From Pleurotus ostreatus/Saccharomyces cerevisiae fusant (Eukaryota > Opisthokonta), in assembly GCA_024196135.1 (NCBI GenBank), contig JAMQCK010000416.1:1-23948 (forward strand): a stretch of DNA of 23,948 nucleotides, read 5' to 3'. The notes under the pieces were generated by a model. It was not told the DNA's origin, did not search any database, and was given only the letters and a program-made list of their open reading frames with translations. The translations under genes were made by a program, and so were the position numbers. This document shows, in pieces, positions 1-9,467 of this stretch (within the stretch, counting starts at the first letter, position 1; each line of letters begins with the position of its first letter).

Positions 1-570
1 ATCCCTTCCCTCTCGCCTACTCGTACCTCGCTCTGTCTGCATGTTATCAATTCGCACTTTGCTGCTTCGCTACCTCCTCCCTCCCTCCCCCGTTCCCCTC
101 CCCTTCTTCTGCCCCTCCCTCCCGAGCTCGTCTGTCGTCAGCTGTATCATGCAAGTAGATAAATTGCAATGAATTGTGTTGTTCGTGCACGAAACGAGTG
201 AGAGAGAAAACCATGAGACTCACAATGGAGGGGGAGGGGAACCCATGCACGAAGGGAAGGAGACGAGATGGCCTATGGCTCGCCGCCGGCCGCCGTCGTT
301 GCTGTCCGTCCAAGTCGCGCTCCCTCGTAAAGTGCACAACGACGGGGAGGGACGGGTGAGGGACGTGCACAAGTCGCGCATCCTCCCCTTCTTTCATTTA
401 CCAACGGCCTAGCTACGTAGTACAAATTGTACGCGACGACTGCACAAAGTGTAGGCACACTGTCTAATTTCCCTGCCCTTCCCCCCCTGAAACGAAGGGA
501 AAGGGCACTTGAGAGGGGGAGGGGGGATGATCCTCCCACCTCCTCCCTCTCCTTCGCCTCCCTCCTCCCC

Positions 571-613
571 GCCTGGATGAGCATGTTGGAGAATGCCTGG
601 ATGAGCATGTTGG
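571..613. repeat. Two-copy direct repeat, 24-bp period
   Basis: A 19-bp sequence beginning gcctggatgagcatg occurs at 571-589 and again at 595-613, giving a 24-bp period with a 5-bp spacer. It lies in otherwise pyrimidine-rich DNA. No coding role is visible. Confidence 0.8.
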
Positions 614-690
614 TGAGCGGAAGACGAAGGGAGGGGCGGGGGAGATTGTTGCTGACCTTCTCACCCCCCTCCCCTTTCGCTCCCTCGCGA

Positions 691-807
691 GGAGTCGTCC
701 TCGGAGCGCGATGAACGAGATCGTCGTCGCGCGATAGACGGTATCGTCGTCGCGCGATAGATGGCGTCCTCGAAGCGCGACGAATGGTGTCGTCGTCGCG
801 CTACTCA
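691..807. repeat. Degenerate ~23-bp tandem repeat, about five units
   Basis: Five diverged units of about 23 bp follow one another, with a core like gtcgtcgtcgcgcgatag (units near 691, 717, 740, 763 and 786). Two central units are nearly identical over about 20 bp and the outer ones have drifted. The unit is not a multiple of three, so a translated array would shift frame at each copy, which argues against a coding repeat. Confidence 0.75.
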
Positions 808-937
808 GGTGCTGAGCGCATGGGTCGGGAGGGAGCGAGAGGGGTGGGGCGATGGGAAGGCGGGAGAGAGGGAAGGGGGAGGTGGCAGAAGCGCGTGCAG
901 ATAGAGGCCGTCGCTATCGTTCGCGAGGTAAGTACTT

Positions 938-981
938 CCTACTCGACCTTGAGCGAGGTACTCCCTACTCGACCTTGAGCG
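938..981. repeat. Two-copy direct repeat, 26-bp period
   Basis: An 18-bp sequence, cctactcgaccttgagcg, occurs at 938-955 and 964-981. The flanks (gaggtaagtact / gaggtactc) are also similar, so the duplicated unit is about 26 bp. Confidence 0.8.
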
Positions 982-1060
982 CTGGAGAAACTGGGCAATC
1001 TGTCGAGATCGTGTTGGCCAGTCGCCTACGAGAGGGAGGAGGGGAAGAAGGAAGCGGAGG

Positions 1061-1160
1061 GTGGGCGAAGGAGGCAGAGGGTGGGCGAAGGAGGCAGAGG
1101 GTGAGCGAAGGAGGCAGAGGGTGGGCGAAGGAGGCAGAGGGTGGGCGAAGGAGGGAAAGG
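1061..1160. repeat. 20-bp purine-rich tandem array, five units
   Basis: Five consecutive 20-bp units read gtgggcgaaggaggcagagg (1061, 1081, 1101, 1121, 1141). Unit 3 has one change (gtgagc) and unit 5 ends gagggaaagg. This is a minisatellite. Its minus-strand translation produces a Leu/Pro/Ser-rich pseudo-repeat protein, which I do not believe is a gene. Confidence 0.95.
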
Positions 1161-1606
1161 CTGCCCTCGCCATCGAGCTCAAGCGGAAGGACCTGATGAG
1201 ACAGATGAGTATGGGTGAAGGGGTTCTGCCGCGCTGAATCGCGCTATTGCGTTCTTTGAATAAACAGCACGAGGGAGCGGACGAGAAGCGAGAAACGTTC
1301 AGAAAACAGGGAGGTGGGGCGAAAGGAAGGTGGAGGGAGGGAAGGGGGAGGTGATAGAGGGGGGAGGCTACGAGGCGATGGATGCAAAGGGGGAAGGGGG
1401 AATAGGGACTTTGGGGAGGTGGAAAGCGTGTTAGCACTCACCGAGGTCACACCAGGTCGCTGAGAATAAGCCTTGCGAGCGGAGAAGCGAGGCGGGGAAC
1501 GACGCCTTTTCGAGCACATCTGCACCTAGTATAAGTAATGATACAAAGCGAAAGGAGGGGTGGGGGGCTTGATACATCGAGTGTAACATGTTAGAAAGCG
1601 CGAGAT

Positions 1607-1620
1607 GGGGTTTAGGGTTA
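1607..1620 (+). other. Telomere-like (telo-box) motif
   Basis: The sequence ggggtttagggtta contains about two TTAGGG-type units, the telomere repeat of most filamentous fungi. It is short and isolated, so it is either chance, a telo-box-like regulatory site, or a trace of an internal telomere repair event. Confidence 0.3.
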
Positions 1621-2548
1621 AGAACTGACCGCGTCGCGTACCGGCATAAATCCCCCGCCGTCGGGCCGCCTTCGTCGTGCGTGGTGACGGGTGCGCGTCA
1701 GGCCTCCAGCGTAGCGGCGGGCATGCAGGGCCTGGGCATGAGCGTGCGAGGGGGCGATCTCTGCGCGACAAGGTCAGTGGCGGCGCGAGAAAGCGGCGTA
1801 GACTGGTCTTACCTTCGTGCGCTCGCACGGCAACGTGGTGTGCTCCTCTGAGCGCCGTCTCCTCACCTCCTCGCGTGCGCCGTGGCCTGTCGGAGTCGTC
1901 TCCCGCGGTCGGTGAGCGTCTACCTGCACCGTGTACTACGTGATATCTCGCCCTTCGCGTGGCCTGGGGTCGTATCGGTGTGCTGACCGAAAGGTTGTCT
2001 TCGGATGTCCCGCGCGCTCGTGCTGCTGCGCGGCCGCGAGCGTGTGCATCCTGTAGAATCTCCCCTCTCCTTTGACGTGGCGGGATTCGGCAAGGTGAGG
2101 GTGCGCGAAGGCAAAATGTCGTCCGTATGAGAAGGGGGTCAGCATGCGGACAGGACGAGCGGTTTGCAAGGCTCACCTATCGAGGCTGCGTCGCTCAGTC
2201 GCCCAGCCAGTCGCCCGGAATACTCCCCCCTCACGTCGGAAGCGCGGCGCGTTCACGGCGGCGATGCGGCATAGTCTCGGACGACTAACTTCTCCGCGTG
2301 CTCGCGCCGCTTCGCGGCTGCGAGCGCGTGCTCCCCTCGCGCGTGGACTGACCCCCATCCTGCAGGAATTCACGCCACGGTCAGCGCGAAGCTTGACCTA
2401 CCAAGATGGCATGTACCTCAATGGTCGCATCCGTCGTCCGAGGGGCCCCGCGCATGCCTCCGGCGGTCGGGGGGTTGCGCAAAGATGCTGTATGGAACGT
2501 TAATTAGCGACTTTTGAAGTTGGGGTGAACTCGGGTCAGGATCCTCAA

Positions 2549-2573
2549 ATTGAGGCATTGTACTCGCCTCAAT
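2549..2573. other. Perfect 8-bp inverted repeat
   Basis: attgaggc at 2549-2556 is mirrored by gcctcaat at 2566-2573 around a 9-nt loop. The right arm overlaps the first copy of the 22-bp repeat at 2567. No U-tract follows. Confidence 0.5.
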
Positions 2574-2736
2574 GACCCCGAGAACCTGACAACGACGTCA
2601 GGGACAGCTTCTGAGGCGGCCTGAGATGGTCACGCGCGTCCTATGGCACCTCCAGAACTTGATGGTGGACACACAGCGGTCAGCGAGCGATCTCTGTAGG
2701 TTTGAAGATTCTCACCTCAATGACCCCGAGAACCTG
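2567..2736. repeat. 22-bp direct repeat, two copies 148 bp apart
   Basis: A perfect 22-bp sequence starting cctcaatgaccccgagaa occurs at 2567-2588 and 2715-2736. A third partial copy, gagaacctgg, lies at 2766-2775. The sequence between the copies is not repeated. This may be a remnant of a duplicated exon or mobile element. Confidence 0.8.
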
Positions 2737-3136
2737 GTCGACATTGACGCTCTTGGCTGCGCGTCGAGAACCTGGTGATGGATGTGCGCGCACAGTCAGC
2801 TTGTAGTTCGTGTATCAGAGGGGGACGCGTCACTCACCCCAGAATACCCGCGCAGTCCTTCGGCGATTCGGGGCCTTCAAATCGACGGGTTGGGCTGCAT
2901 CTCGTCGTCGCATCGCACTTACTGTGGTAGTGCGTCGCGTGCCGAGAAATCGTTCCCGCAGCGTCAATTTCGTCGTTTGTGGGTTCCAAATCGCGTGGGG
3001 TGGGCGAGATGGATGGCTGCGTGATGTCGCTCTTCGAATTACGGTAGATCTACGCGATAATCAAGTCAGTGAGCAGCGTCGGGCAATTGGAGTTGACCAC
3101 GTCGACGCACCTGTGGTCATGACTCCCTCCCCTCGT

Positions 3137-3322
3137 CTATCCCATCGCCCTGTCTGCGGCCCGCAAGGCGTCGATGTACTTCATAATCGACGACTTCAGC
3201 CTTTCCTGCTCTTGCAGGGTCAGTAGGAGCGAGGCGAGGGGTTTCGAAGTCATGACTGACCTACAGATCGAATATCAAGAGGAAACCGATAACTGTCGTC
3301 CCCGTCAACGCCGTACTGCGCA
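3137..3322 (-). CDS. Orphan terminal exons of an unidentified gene
   Basis: On the minus strand an exon at 3261-3322 ends in a gtcagt donor. A 50-nt intron (3211-3260) with a textbook ctactgac branch site and a gcaag acceptor follows. The last exon (3137-3210) reads EQERLKSSIMKYIDAL, then about eight residues, then TAG. The spliced frame is hydrophilic and helical in character and carries no motif I recognise. It is only about 45 residues, so the 5' part must lie upstream, perhaps reached from the 3401-4448 gene by alternative splicing (its TAG lies at 3401) or lost. It may be a small gene, an alternative 3' end, or a relic. Confidence 0.3.
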
Positions 3323-3400
3323 CTGGCGGCATCGGAGACGTGGTGGTGGGAAGCAAGAGAGGTCAGTGGCACGTGTCGTAATGAACTGAATGAACTTAGG

Positions 3401-4448
3401 CTATGCGTGACAACGACGGGATCGTGGAATTTGCGTTGGCTTGTCTGCCGATGGGATGGGGACCCATGCGGGGTGGGCCAGTAGAGGATGGCGGCGGGTA
3501 TCTGAAGGTAGTATAGCTAGGTGAGTAGTCAGTACGCTTGCGCCGAAAGAAATGGGTTGTACGAAAAGAACAAGAAGTATCTGGGAGCTCACCTGAAAGC
3601 TCGTCGTCGTGTTCTCGGACGACACCAGAGGCTGAGCTAGAAGGCGAAGGAAGGGTGATGAGTAAGATGTCGAGGAGGTCATCGAGGAAGAGCTTTGCGA
3701 TCAGCGATAGGCCTGAAACGAGAATAAATGAGTAAACTCACAAATCCTCCGAAATGCGCTCCGACGTGATAGTCCTGATAATAAGGAGAGTCAGTGAAGC
3801 GTTTTGAGTGCAATTCGAAAGGCTCCGAACTGACCTTGTAGCGCCCCGATCCCGACTTGAGCGCTGGAGGCGAAGAGATCAGCAAAGGTGGTAATGGAAA
3901 GAATCACAGAGTAGCCGTACCGTTGGTATCGGCGACGCTCAGCAGCACAGGGTGAATTAAATAGAAGAAATTTGACGTCTAGGAGGTGGTAGTCAGTGAT
4001 AGAAAGGACGACAGTGCGATAACAAACCGAATCAGCGATGAGAGTTGTCACGGTCGTGGCTGAGATCGAGTATCAGCGCTTCGTCAAGAGATTCAGAAGG
4101 AGAGCAAAGGACGAGCGTATAGTGAGGGGAATAGAGAGTGAGGTGGACGAGTGAAGAAGAGAAGGTGGGGTAGAGGAGAGGAGAGGGAAGTAGAGGAGGA
4201 TGGAGAAGTGAGGAAGGTAGCGGACTCACCCCGCTCTTTATACGAGTCCACGGCGCGCACGGACTCTGCGAGCTTCGCCGCGCCATCCCCTTGATGCCCC
4301 ACCGCTGCCCTAAACAATTCCGCCGCCTAGTCAGCCGGATATCCGTTGCCGCCTCGCCCTGCTCCTGCTCAGCCCCAACAGCGCATATTCCGCCCTTCCC
4401 CTTCGAAATCTTGGAGCCGGCGCCCAGAAGTCCCCGTGCTTCGATCAT
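3401..4448 (-). CDS. Unidentified multi-exon gene (possible membrane-associated protein)
   Basis: I do not recognise the family. Seven exons (4230-4326, 4028-4059, 3921-3978, 3835-3863, 3742-3774, 3593-3692, 3401-3501) join through six GT-AG introns in consistent phase to give 450 nt ending in TAG. Small exons of 29-33 nt staying open is good evidence for a real gene. Visible segments are a helical stretch (KLAESVRAVDSYKERATTVT), a hydrophobic stretch (NFFYLIHPVLLSVADTN), then KDYHVGAHFGGF followed by LFLDDLLDILLITLPS, and a polar tail. A first exon starting at ATG 4448 (4380-4448) joins in phase if a weak gttggg donor is used. A longer N-terminus from ATG 4901 (MDLSRLFPRVAESL, somewhat like a targeting sequence) is possible. 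The AHFGG string resembles the last rhomboid helix, but no GxSG is seen, so I do not call it a rhomboid. Confidence 0.45.
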
Positions 4449-4901
4449 GACAAATGATGGGACCCTGAGTGATCGGTGTCGAGAAACTGGCTCCGCGCCA
4501 GTGGAAGTTTGGAGGCGGGGCGAGGCGGTAGAAGCGGAGGTAGCAGACCCAGTATTCGGATGTTGAGGAGAGAAATAACGGCAGGGGAATAGACGTTCGC
4601 TTCGAACAGATGTGGGGTGGGTGTTCTCAAGTCGTCAGACGCGGAGGTGAAGGCGCTGCTGCCCAGCAAAGTCGGAAGAGCGCCGTTTCGCGTGTAATGC
4701 GATTCACGAGACGATACGAGGGAGGTAGGGCGCCAGAGCTCCTGAGGAACGCCGCCAGTTCTCCCCCTTCCATTTCGTGTGTCGTACTTGATCTGGGAGT
4801 CGCTGAGCAAGGTTCGCGAAAGGCGTCGCGATCGCTGGAGGTGAGTTTGCCGCATATGGCAGGCTTTCAGCCACCCGCGGGAACAAGCGCGAAAGGTCCA
4901 T

Positions 4902-6278
4902 TCGACTTTACCTCGCGGGGGGTAGCACACTTGCCTTGCCTGAATCACTCTTCATGTCATTGCAGACGACTCGCATCCTGCTATATTGCAAGCACGGCGC
5001 AAAGTGCTGTATCTGCGCTCTCGGCCAAAGCTGCAGTGCCGCAATCGCCGAGTCGATCTCACCCACTCCAAGGTTCCGACGCAACGCCAGGCTCCGTACA
5101 TCCGTGCTTCGCTGATCTGAAGCGTGGAGCTTAGACGCAGGCGGCCGAAGGGTGCGGTCGAGACAAAACCTGCAAATATGACAATGAATATACTGCCCAT
5201 TGTCCTGAGGCGCTCGGCAATGGTAGACAAGATGCTACGATGAAGGGGGGTTGCTTACCCTTGACAAGGGGCGCGGTGAAGGCGAATCCGCGAGGCGGTC
5301 GGCGGTAAGCTGGACGGCCAACTCCCGCCCGCTCGGGCTGAGTCCCCCGCCGGCTCGGTAGGCTGCCGTCGCCGCCGGCTTCTGCACGAAGGCCGCGGAG
5401 GGGATGCTGGGCGCTTCTGTGATGAAAGTTCTTGCGCATACCTTCCTATCTTTTGCTTTAGGGCTTCCCTTTGTCCCGCGTTGACGGGGTTACCGTTGTG
5501 AGCGGCTGATCTTATCGTGGGGAATTGTGCGTGGCAGTGATTTTTGTAGATCTCATGGTGCATGTGGTACCGACGGCTGTCGATAGGGTGCATAAAATGG
5601 TAGGTAGGGATATCTAAGGTGTTGGCGGGGTACGACGGGGTGAGGTCCGTGTCCGTGGTGATGGACGCGCAAAGCAAGAGCTTGACAAGCCTGACGTGAC
5701 GAGCCGGATTCGAACGCAGCGGCTCATCGGCGCGGCTCCCGGGACTGGAGGGCGGGTCGCTGACTTGACCGCCGACGCGATGAACATCTTGCTCCTGACC
5801 GTCACGAGCGACGTCTGACCTTCGAGATGGGTTCCGGGCTGCTCGGGTACGTGGTCTGCTACGCTCATGTATCCCGAACTCACATGCCATCCAGGATTTA
5901 CCTCTCTATCTACTTTGCTCATTCCTCACAAGTTGCTCATGAGCTGAGCTCATTCTCGCTTGGTTCTCCTTGCTCATCGAACTTGTCGGACTCACATTTC
6001 GAGTTGCTATACACTTCCAGACCCTGTAGATTACACTGTATCACTCTCAGATGCTTGAGCCCTCTACACTGTTGTATTCTCACCCTCAAGTTCCGACGAG
6101 CTTCCTGGGCTTGCTGTAAATCACACCACCGCTGGAAAATTCAGCCGAGCACCCCACGGCAATGAGCGCCCGAAGAGGAAGGTCCTGTAGGCGGACACAA
6201 ATGCTCAGTTGATGGGTTCGGACTCAGGGTCCAGCGCCACCGACGGGGATCAGGGCACTTGCCGTATGTTTCGTCACA
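4902..6278. other. Stretch without a supported gene
   Basis: Several overlapping frames on both strands are open (minus 5255-5890, minus 5614-5922, plus 5827-6165), but none shows a domain and they contradict one another. Minus-strand donor-like sites (gtcaga near 5820, gtatgc near 5440) hint that further 5' exons of a minus-strand transcript may lie here. I could not connect them in phase. Around 5900-6000 the motif ttgctcat recurs irregularly. Confidence 0.4.
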
Positions 6279-7268
6279 TTGTCACCTCCGTCTTTTGACT
6301 TCCTGACCTCCGTCTACCTGCTTCCTCCCTTCCTCCTCCTCCGCTCTCGCTACCTCTGCTTCATTCTACCCTCTACTGTGCTTCGCTCTTCCACTACGCT
6401 TCTTGCACTCACTCGACAACCTGTGAGCAAGGTCAGCATCTGCCTAGCAAGTCAAGCAAGAGGACGCGGTCACAGCACCTTTGTGCTCGCAAGCACAGAA
6501 CGCAGGCGAGCACCAAGGGCAGGGCAAGAGCAAACCGGTGACGAAGACAGCAAGAGTGAGCGAGCTAGCAAGATGAGCTCGAGACCGAGCCAAGCACAGC
6601 CAACTCCATCCCCGAGCTTGGTAGCTCAAGCTCGCACAACTGCAGCAACCTTGAGCGAGCGACACAGGGGACGATCTGGGGATGAGCGGCACACGGTACG
6701 TGTTGAGTCCCCGCGAGCGAGCCGTGCTGACTGTCCAATAGACAGCGGCGTCACGCGCGCGGCTGCCGCTTTCAGCAACCTCAATGACGAGGCGCAGCGG
6801 TCGGACTCGACGACAGCGAGCATCAAGTCGCGATGTCAAGGCCGACGACTCGTGAGCTCAAGGTCAACGGCCCGCCCGCTCGAGATCCGCCCATCGCGCG
6901 GAAGCCGGAACGCACACGCGTCGGGTGGTGATTTCGAGCTCACCATGGACGCGGCTGCCACGAGGCCGGGCGCGTGCCATCCGACACGCTCAAGGGCAGT
7001 GAAGGTGAGCCTAAGCTCATCACAACACGCTCGAGCTGATCACCGTGTTTCTAGCCCCTTCACATTCTCTCCGACCTCCTCGCGACCGCTCCGAGTCCAT
7101 TGCAGCCTCCCCAAGCCCATCGCAACCTGCCTGAGCTCAGCAGAGCGCTCCCGGTTCCGGACCCCCGCCTCGTCAATCCCAGGCCCCGACTTGCCATCTC
7201 CAGCTCATCGCAGCACTTCCGAGTGCCACATGACACCCCCAAGGTCAGCACGAGCACCGACGAGCTGA
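6279..7268 (+). CDS. Doubtful Ser/Arg/Ala-rich reading frame
   Basis: A 329-codon frame stays open but is compositionally biased (Ser, Arg, Ala, Pro, Thr) and shows no domain. Intron-like sequences lie inside it: gtacgt at 6696 with ctgac and caatag at 6741, and gtgagc near 7004 with ttctag near 7053. Removing the first (46 nt) breaks the frame. Either the frame is chance in GC-rich DNA with recurrent gagctc/agctca words, or the true gene is spliced differently. A hydrophobic start (LLPPFLLLRSRYLCFILP) could be mistaken for a signal anchor. I would not assign a function. Confidence 0.15.
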   Translation: MSPPSFDFLTSVYLLPPFLLLRSRYLCFILPSTVLRSSTTLLALTRQPVSKVSICLASQARGRGHSTFVLASTERRRAPRAGQEQTGDEDSKSERASKMSSRPSQAQPTPSPSLVAQARTTAATLSERHRGRSGDERHTVRVESPRASRADCPIDSGVTRAAAAFSNLNDEAQRSDSTTASIKSRCQGRRLVSSRSTARPLEIRPSRGSRNAHASGGDFELTMDAAATRPGACHPTRSRAVKVSLSSSQHARADHRVSSPFTFSPTSSRPLRVHCSLPKPIATCLSSAERSRFRTPASSIPGPDLPSPAHRSTSECHMTPPRSARAPTS

Positions 7269-7497
7269 TCTCGTCAATCCCCGTGCAGCTTGAGGGCGAA
7301 GGGCCCATCGGTGGAGGTCCCCGCCTCCGTCCTGCCCGACTCGGCCCTGCCTCATCCTTCCCGACTCCGCCATCGTGCCCTCGACGTCCTCCGGCGGGAC
7401 TCACACGGAGTAAGTGATCATTTAAGCTGTCTCGACCGCGTTAGCTAATTTATTCCCAGAAGCGAGCTTACCGGCCCCATCGCTTTCAGCAACCTCA
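6767..7497. repeat. 17-bp direct repeat
   Basis: cgctttcagcaacctca occurs at 6767-6783 and 7481-7497, and a shorter form (ttcagcaacc) follows near 7505. The copies are 714 bp apart with no other obvious similarity between flanks. Confidence 0.7.
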
Positions 7498-7862
7498 CGT
7501 CGCATTCAGCAACCGCGGACAAGCTCGGGACCTCATTTCGATCAACTTGCTGCCTCCCGCGCAGAACAGCGCCACGATCGCGCGATAATAAGCTCGCTGG
7601 AGGCTGTAGAGGGGCAATCGGAGTGGCGTCCTATGTGGGCAAGAGTTGGGAGGCGGTGAGTGTCAGATCTCCGTGTCGTACAGATGCTGACTCGGACGCA
7701 GACCCCCCTGCCTCGCCTCCTTTCCCTTCCCCTTCCTCCCCCTCGCCTCGTCCTCGCTCGACCTCCAACCCCACGCGCGGGCAAGGAGGGGAGAGGGGAG
7801 GAGGAGAGGGGGGGAAGGGGAAGGGAGAGGAAGGGGAGGGAGAAGGAGGAGGGGAGGGGTAC
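7269..7862. other. Stretch without a supported gene, with an isolated intron-like element
   Basis: The plus strand has a well-formed intron candidate at 7656-7701 (gtgagt donor, gctgac branch, gcag acceptor, 46 nt). The flanking frames are not recognisable, and downstream they run into the polypurine tract. No gene is called. Confidence 0.4.
7785..7860 (+). repeat. Polypurine / G-run tract
   Basis: About 75 bp of almost pure G and A with many runs of three or more G, preceded by a pyrimidine-rich segment (7710-7770) that is its approximate mirror complement. It lies just beyond the 3' end of the monooxygenase gene. It is a candidate for G-quadruplex, triplex or foldback structure. Similar but weaker purine tracts occur near 4100-4210 (inside an intron of the unidentified gene) and 1300-1400. 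Confidence 0.75.
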
Positions 7863-9467
7863 TCACCAGAGACGATCTAGCCCTGTCGGAGGGCCAAAAG
7901 TGCGTAGCTTAACCGCTCGCTCCGCTCGCGGGTGTGCGCTGGCGCGCAAAGGGGGGGTGGACCTCTGGGCCGCGCGAAAAAAGAGGTGTTTCGGGAATTG
8001 CCGAACGGCCTCGAAGGGAGCGGGGAGGGGTGGGGTACGGCCGTAGGGTAGCTGGGTAGTAGGACAATGGAAGTCGAGATGTGGGCGGTGCACGCGTGAT
8101 GGTGTGACGGACAAGCTGAGCATCTCGCCGTTGAACGCGAGCGAGGGGTTCGGGGCGTAGAGGATGTGCCGGTGGAGCGCGGGGATGCGGTGCGGGGAGG
8201 GCGGCGGGGACATGAGGGAGGCGGGGGTGGTAGTGGTGGAGGGGGAGGGGAGGGTGGCGGGGTGCGCGCGGACGTGGATGAAGGCGGGGAAGGGGCGGTA
8301 GCCGGTGCCGAGGCGGACGAGGTCGATGTTGTCGATGACGGTGCCGTCGGTGAGGGTGGCGCGGACCTGGGTGGGGTTGGGGAAGGGTTGTATTGGGTCG
8401 CAGACGATCGCTCACCTTCTTTGCTCCGCCCTCAGCTTCAATGAGTTCATACTCTCGCACGGGCGCGACGTCCTTGATCCTGGGGTCAGGCAGGCTGGGG
8501 AAGTTGAACAGCGCAGGCCGCCGGATGCTGCGGTAGACAGGTGTCTGCGCAATGGGCGCCGCGTGCGCGGCGATGTCGTTCGACGAATTCGCGTTCCCGA
8601 TCACGAGGATGCACTGGGAAGGCCGTAAGCACCCAAGCCCGCAATCCTTGACAAGCACAACCCACCTTCCCCTCCAGCCCCTGCGGCCCTCTATACGCCT
8701 TCGCGTGCTCCGCCAGCCCCGCCTCCCGCACCTTATCCAGCCCGGGCACGTCCGGCCACACAGGGGTATCATAGTACCCCACCGCGCTCACGATCGCGTC
8801 CCACTCCTCCTCCCTCTCCTTCCCACCCTCATCCCAGTCCCGCAGCACCACAGTCCACCCGTTCCCGCCGTCCTTGCTCGGCACGGGCCCCTCCTTCTCG
8901 ACGACGCGCACGACCTCGGTGTTAAGGCGGATGCGGCCGGGCGAGAGGGAGTTGGCGAAGCCCTTGAGGTATTCGTAGGTCTCTTGGAGGGTGGGGAAGG
9001 GCTGCTCAGGGTGGCCGGGTGGGGTGGGGAAGGGAGGGTAGTCGGAGTAGGAGAGGTACTCGGGGAGGACGTTGCCGATCAGGCCTGGGTAGGCGGGCGA
9101 TGGCCAGCGAGGGGTGGTGGAGTTGGGAGGTGGGTTGTCGAGGTACCTGGTAGCGTGTGAGTGAGCATGCGAAGGAATGGTGAACACAGTGGAGGGAGGG
9201 GGCACACGTCGATGATAGACGCGGCCAGAGATGTGTTAGGGGGACGATAAGATGGATGATCGGAGTCAGGAAGGCGAGATCGACGTATGGGGGACGGGCA
9301 GAAAGCAGCGCGTACCATACACCTCCAACATCATCGCGGCGCTCGACGAGCTCAATGCGATCGAAGTGCCCCTTCTGTTCACCGAGCTTGATCAGATTCC
9401 GCAGAGTCACCAGACCAGCGACGCCGCCACCAATGACGAGAACGCGACGAGGACGAGGATTGGGCAT
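7863..9467 (-). CDS. Flavin-containing monooxygenase-like protein
   Basis: FAD- and NADPH-dependent oxygenase of the FMO / Baeyer-Villiger group; the substrate is unknown. Start ATG 9467; exons 9316-9467, 8666-9146, 8416-8613 and 7863-8366 (444 codons, introns 169, 52 and 49 nt). The N-terminal FAD loop is VLVIGGGVAG (residues 9-18). The first junction restores GGVWYLDNP, typical of the family. The FMO-type segment HAKAYRGPQGLEGK leads into the second dinucleotide loop VIGNANSSNDIA, and VRLGTGYRPF is the late ATG-like motif. A Pro/Thr/Ser-rich insert (around PSPSTTTTPASLMSPPPSPH) lies near the C-terminus. After LAFNGEMLS the usual conserved tail is missing: the frame continues as non-conserved, basic, proline-rich sequence to TGA at 7863. 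This may be an unrecognised intron or a decayed end. It is divergent from the NmrA-like gene. Confidence 0.8.

Larger units (their letters stand above)
1..3136. other. Gene-poor GC-rich low-complexity stretch
   Basis: I see no gene I can support here. The long reading frames (for example minus 1526-2176 and 805-1437) are rich in Arg, Pro and Ser, lack any family motif, and are explained by GC-rich composition and by tandem repeats. Scattered splice-like sites exist (gtaagt-type donor near 928 on plus; gtgagt-type donor near 1440 on minus), but I could not join them into a phase-consistent protein. The tandem repeats and duplications inside it are listed separately. Confidence 0.6.

Noticed and set aside
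805..1437. 210-codon minus-strand frame with Pro/Leu/Ser repeats
   Set aside because: Its repeats are the translation of the 20-bp minisatellite and purine-rich DNA. There is no motif, and the other frames are equally open.
1526..2176. 216-codon minus-strand Arg/Pro-rich frame
   Set aside because: GC-rich composition explains its length. No domain, signal or splice pattern supports it.
5690..5820. Possible tRNA on the minus strand (gttcgaatcc box near 5705, and a 7-bp acceptor-like inverted repeat)
   Set aside because: The T-stem does not pair (ctgcg against ccggc), the acceptor-like arms are about 110 nt apart, and no D or anticodon arm can be drawn.
5255..5922. Overlapping minus-strand frames of 211 and 102 codons
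   Set aside because: They contradict each other, carry no motif, and could not be spliced into a single phase-consistent product.
7909..8772. 287-codon minus-strand frame rich in His/Pro/Arg
   Set aside because: It reads through two introns of the monooxygenase and is out of frame with the motif-bearing exons over its second half.
8552..9160. 202-codon plus-strand frame
   Set aside because: It is the antisense shadow of monooxygenase exon 2.
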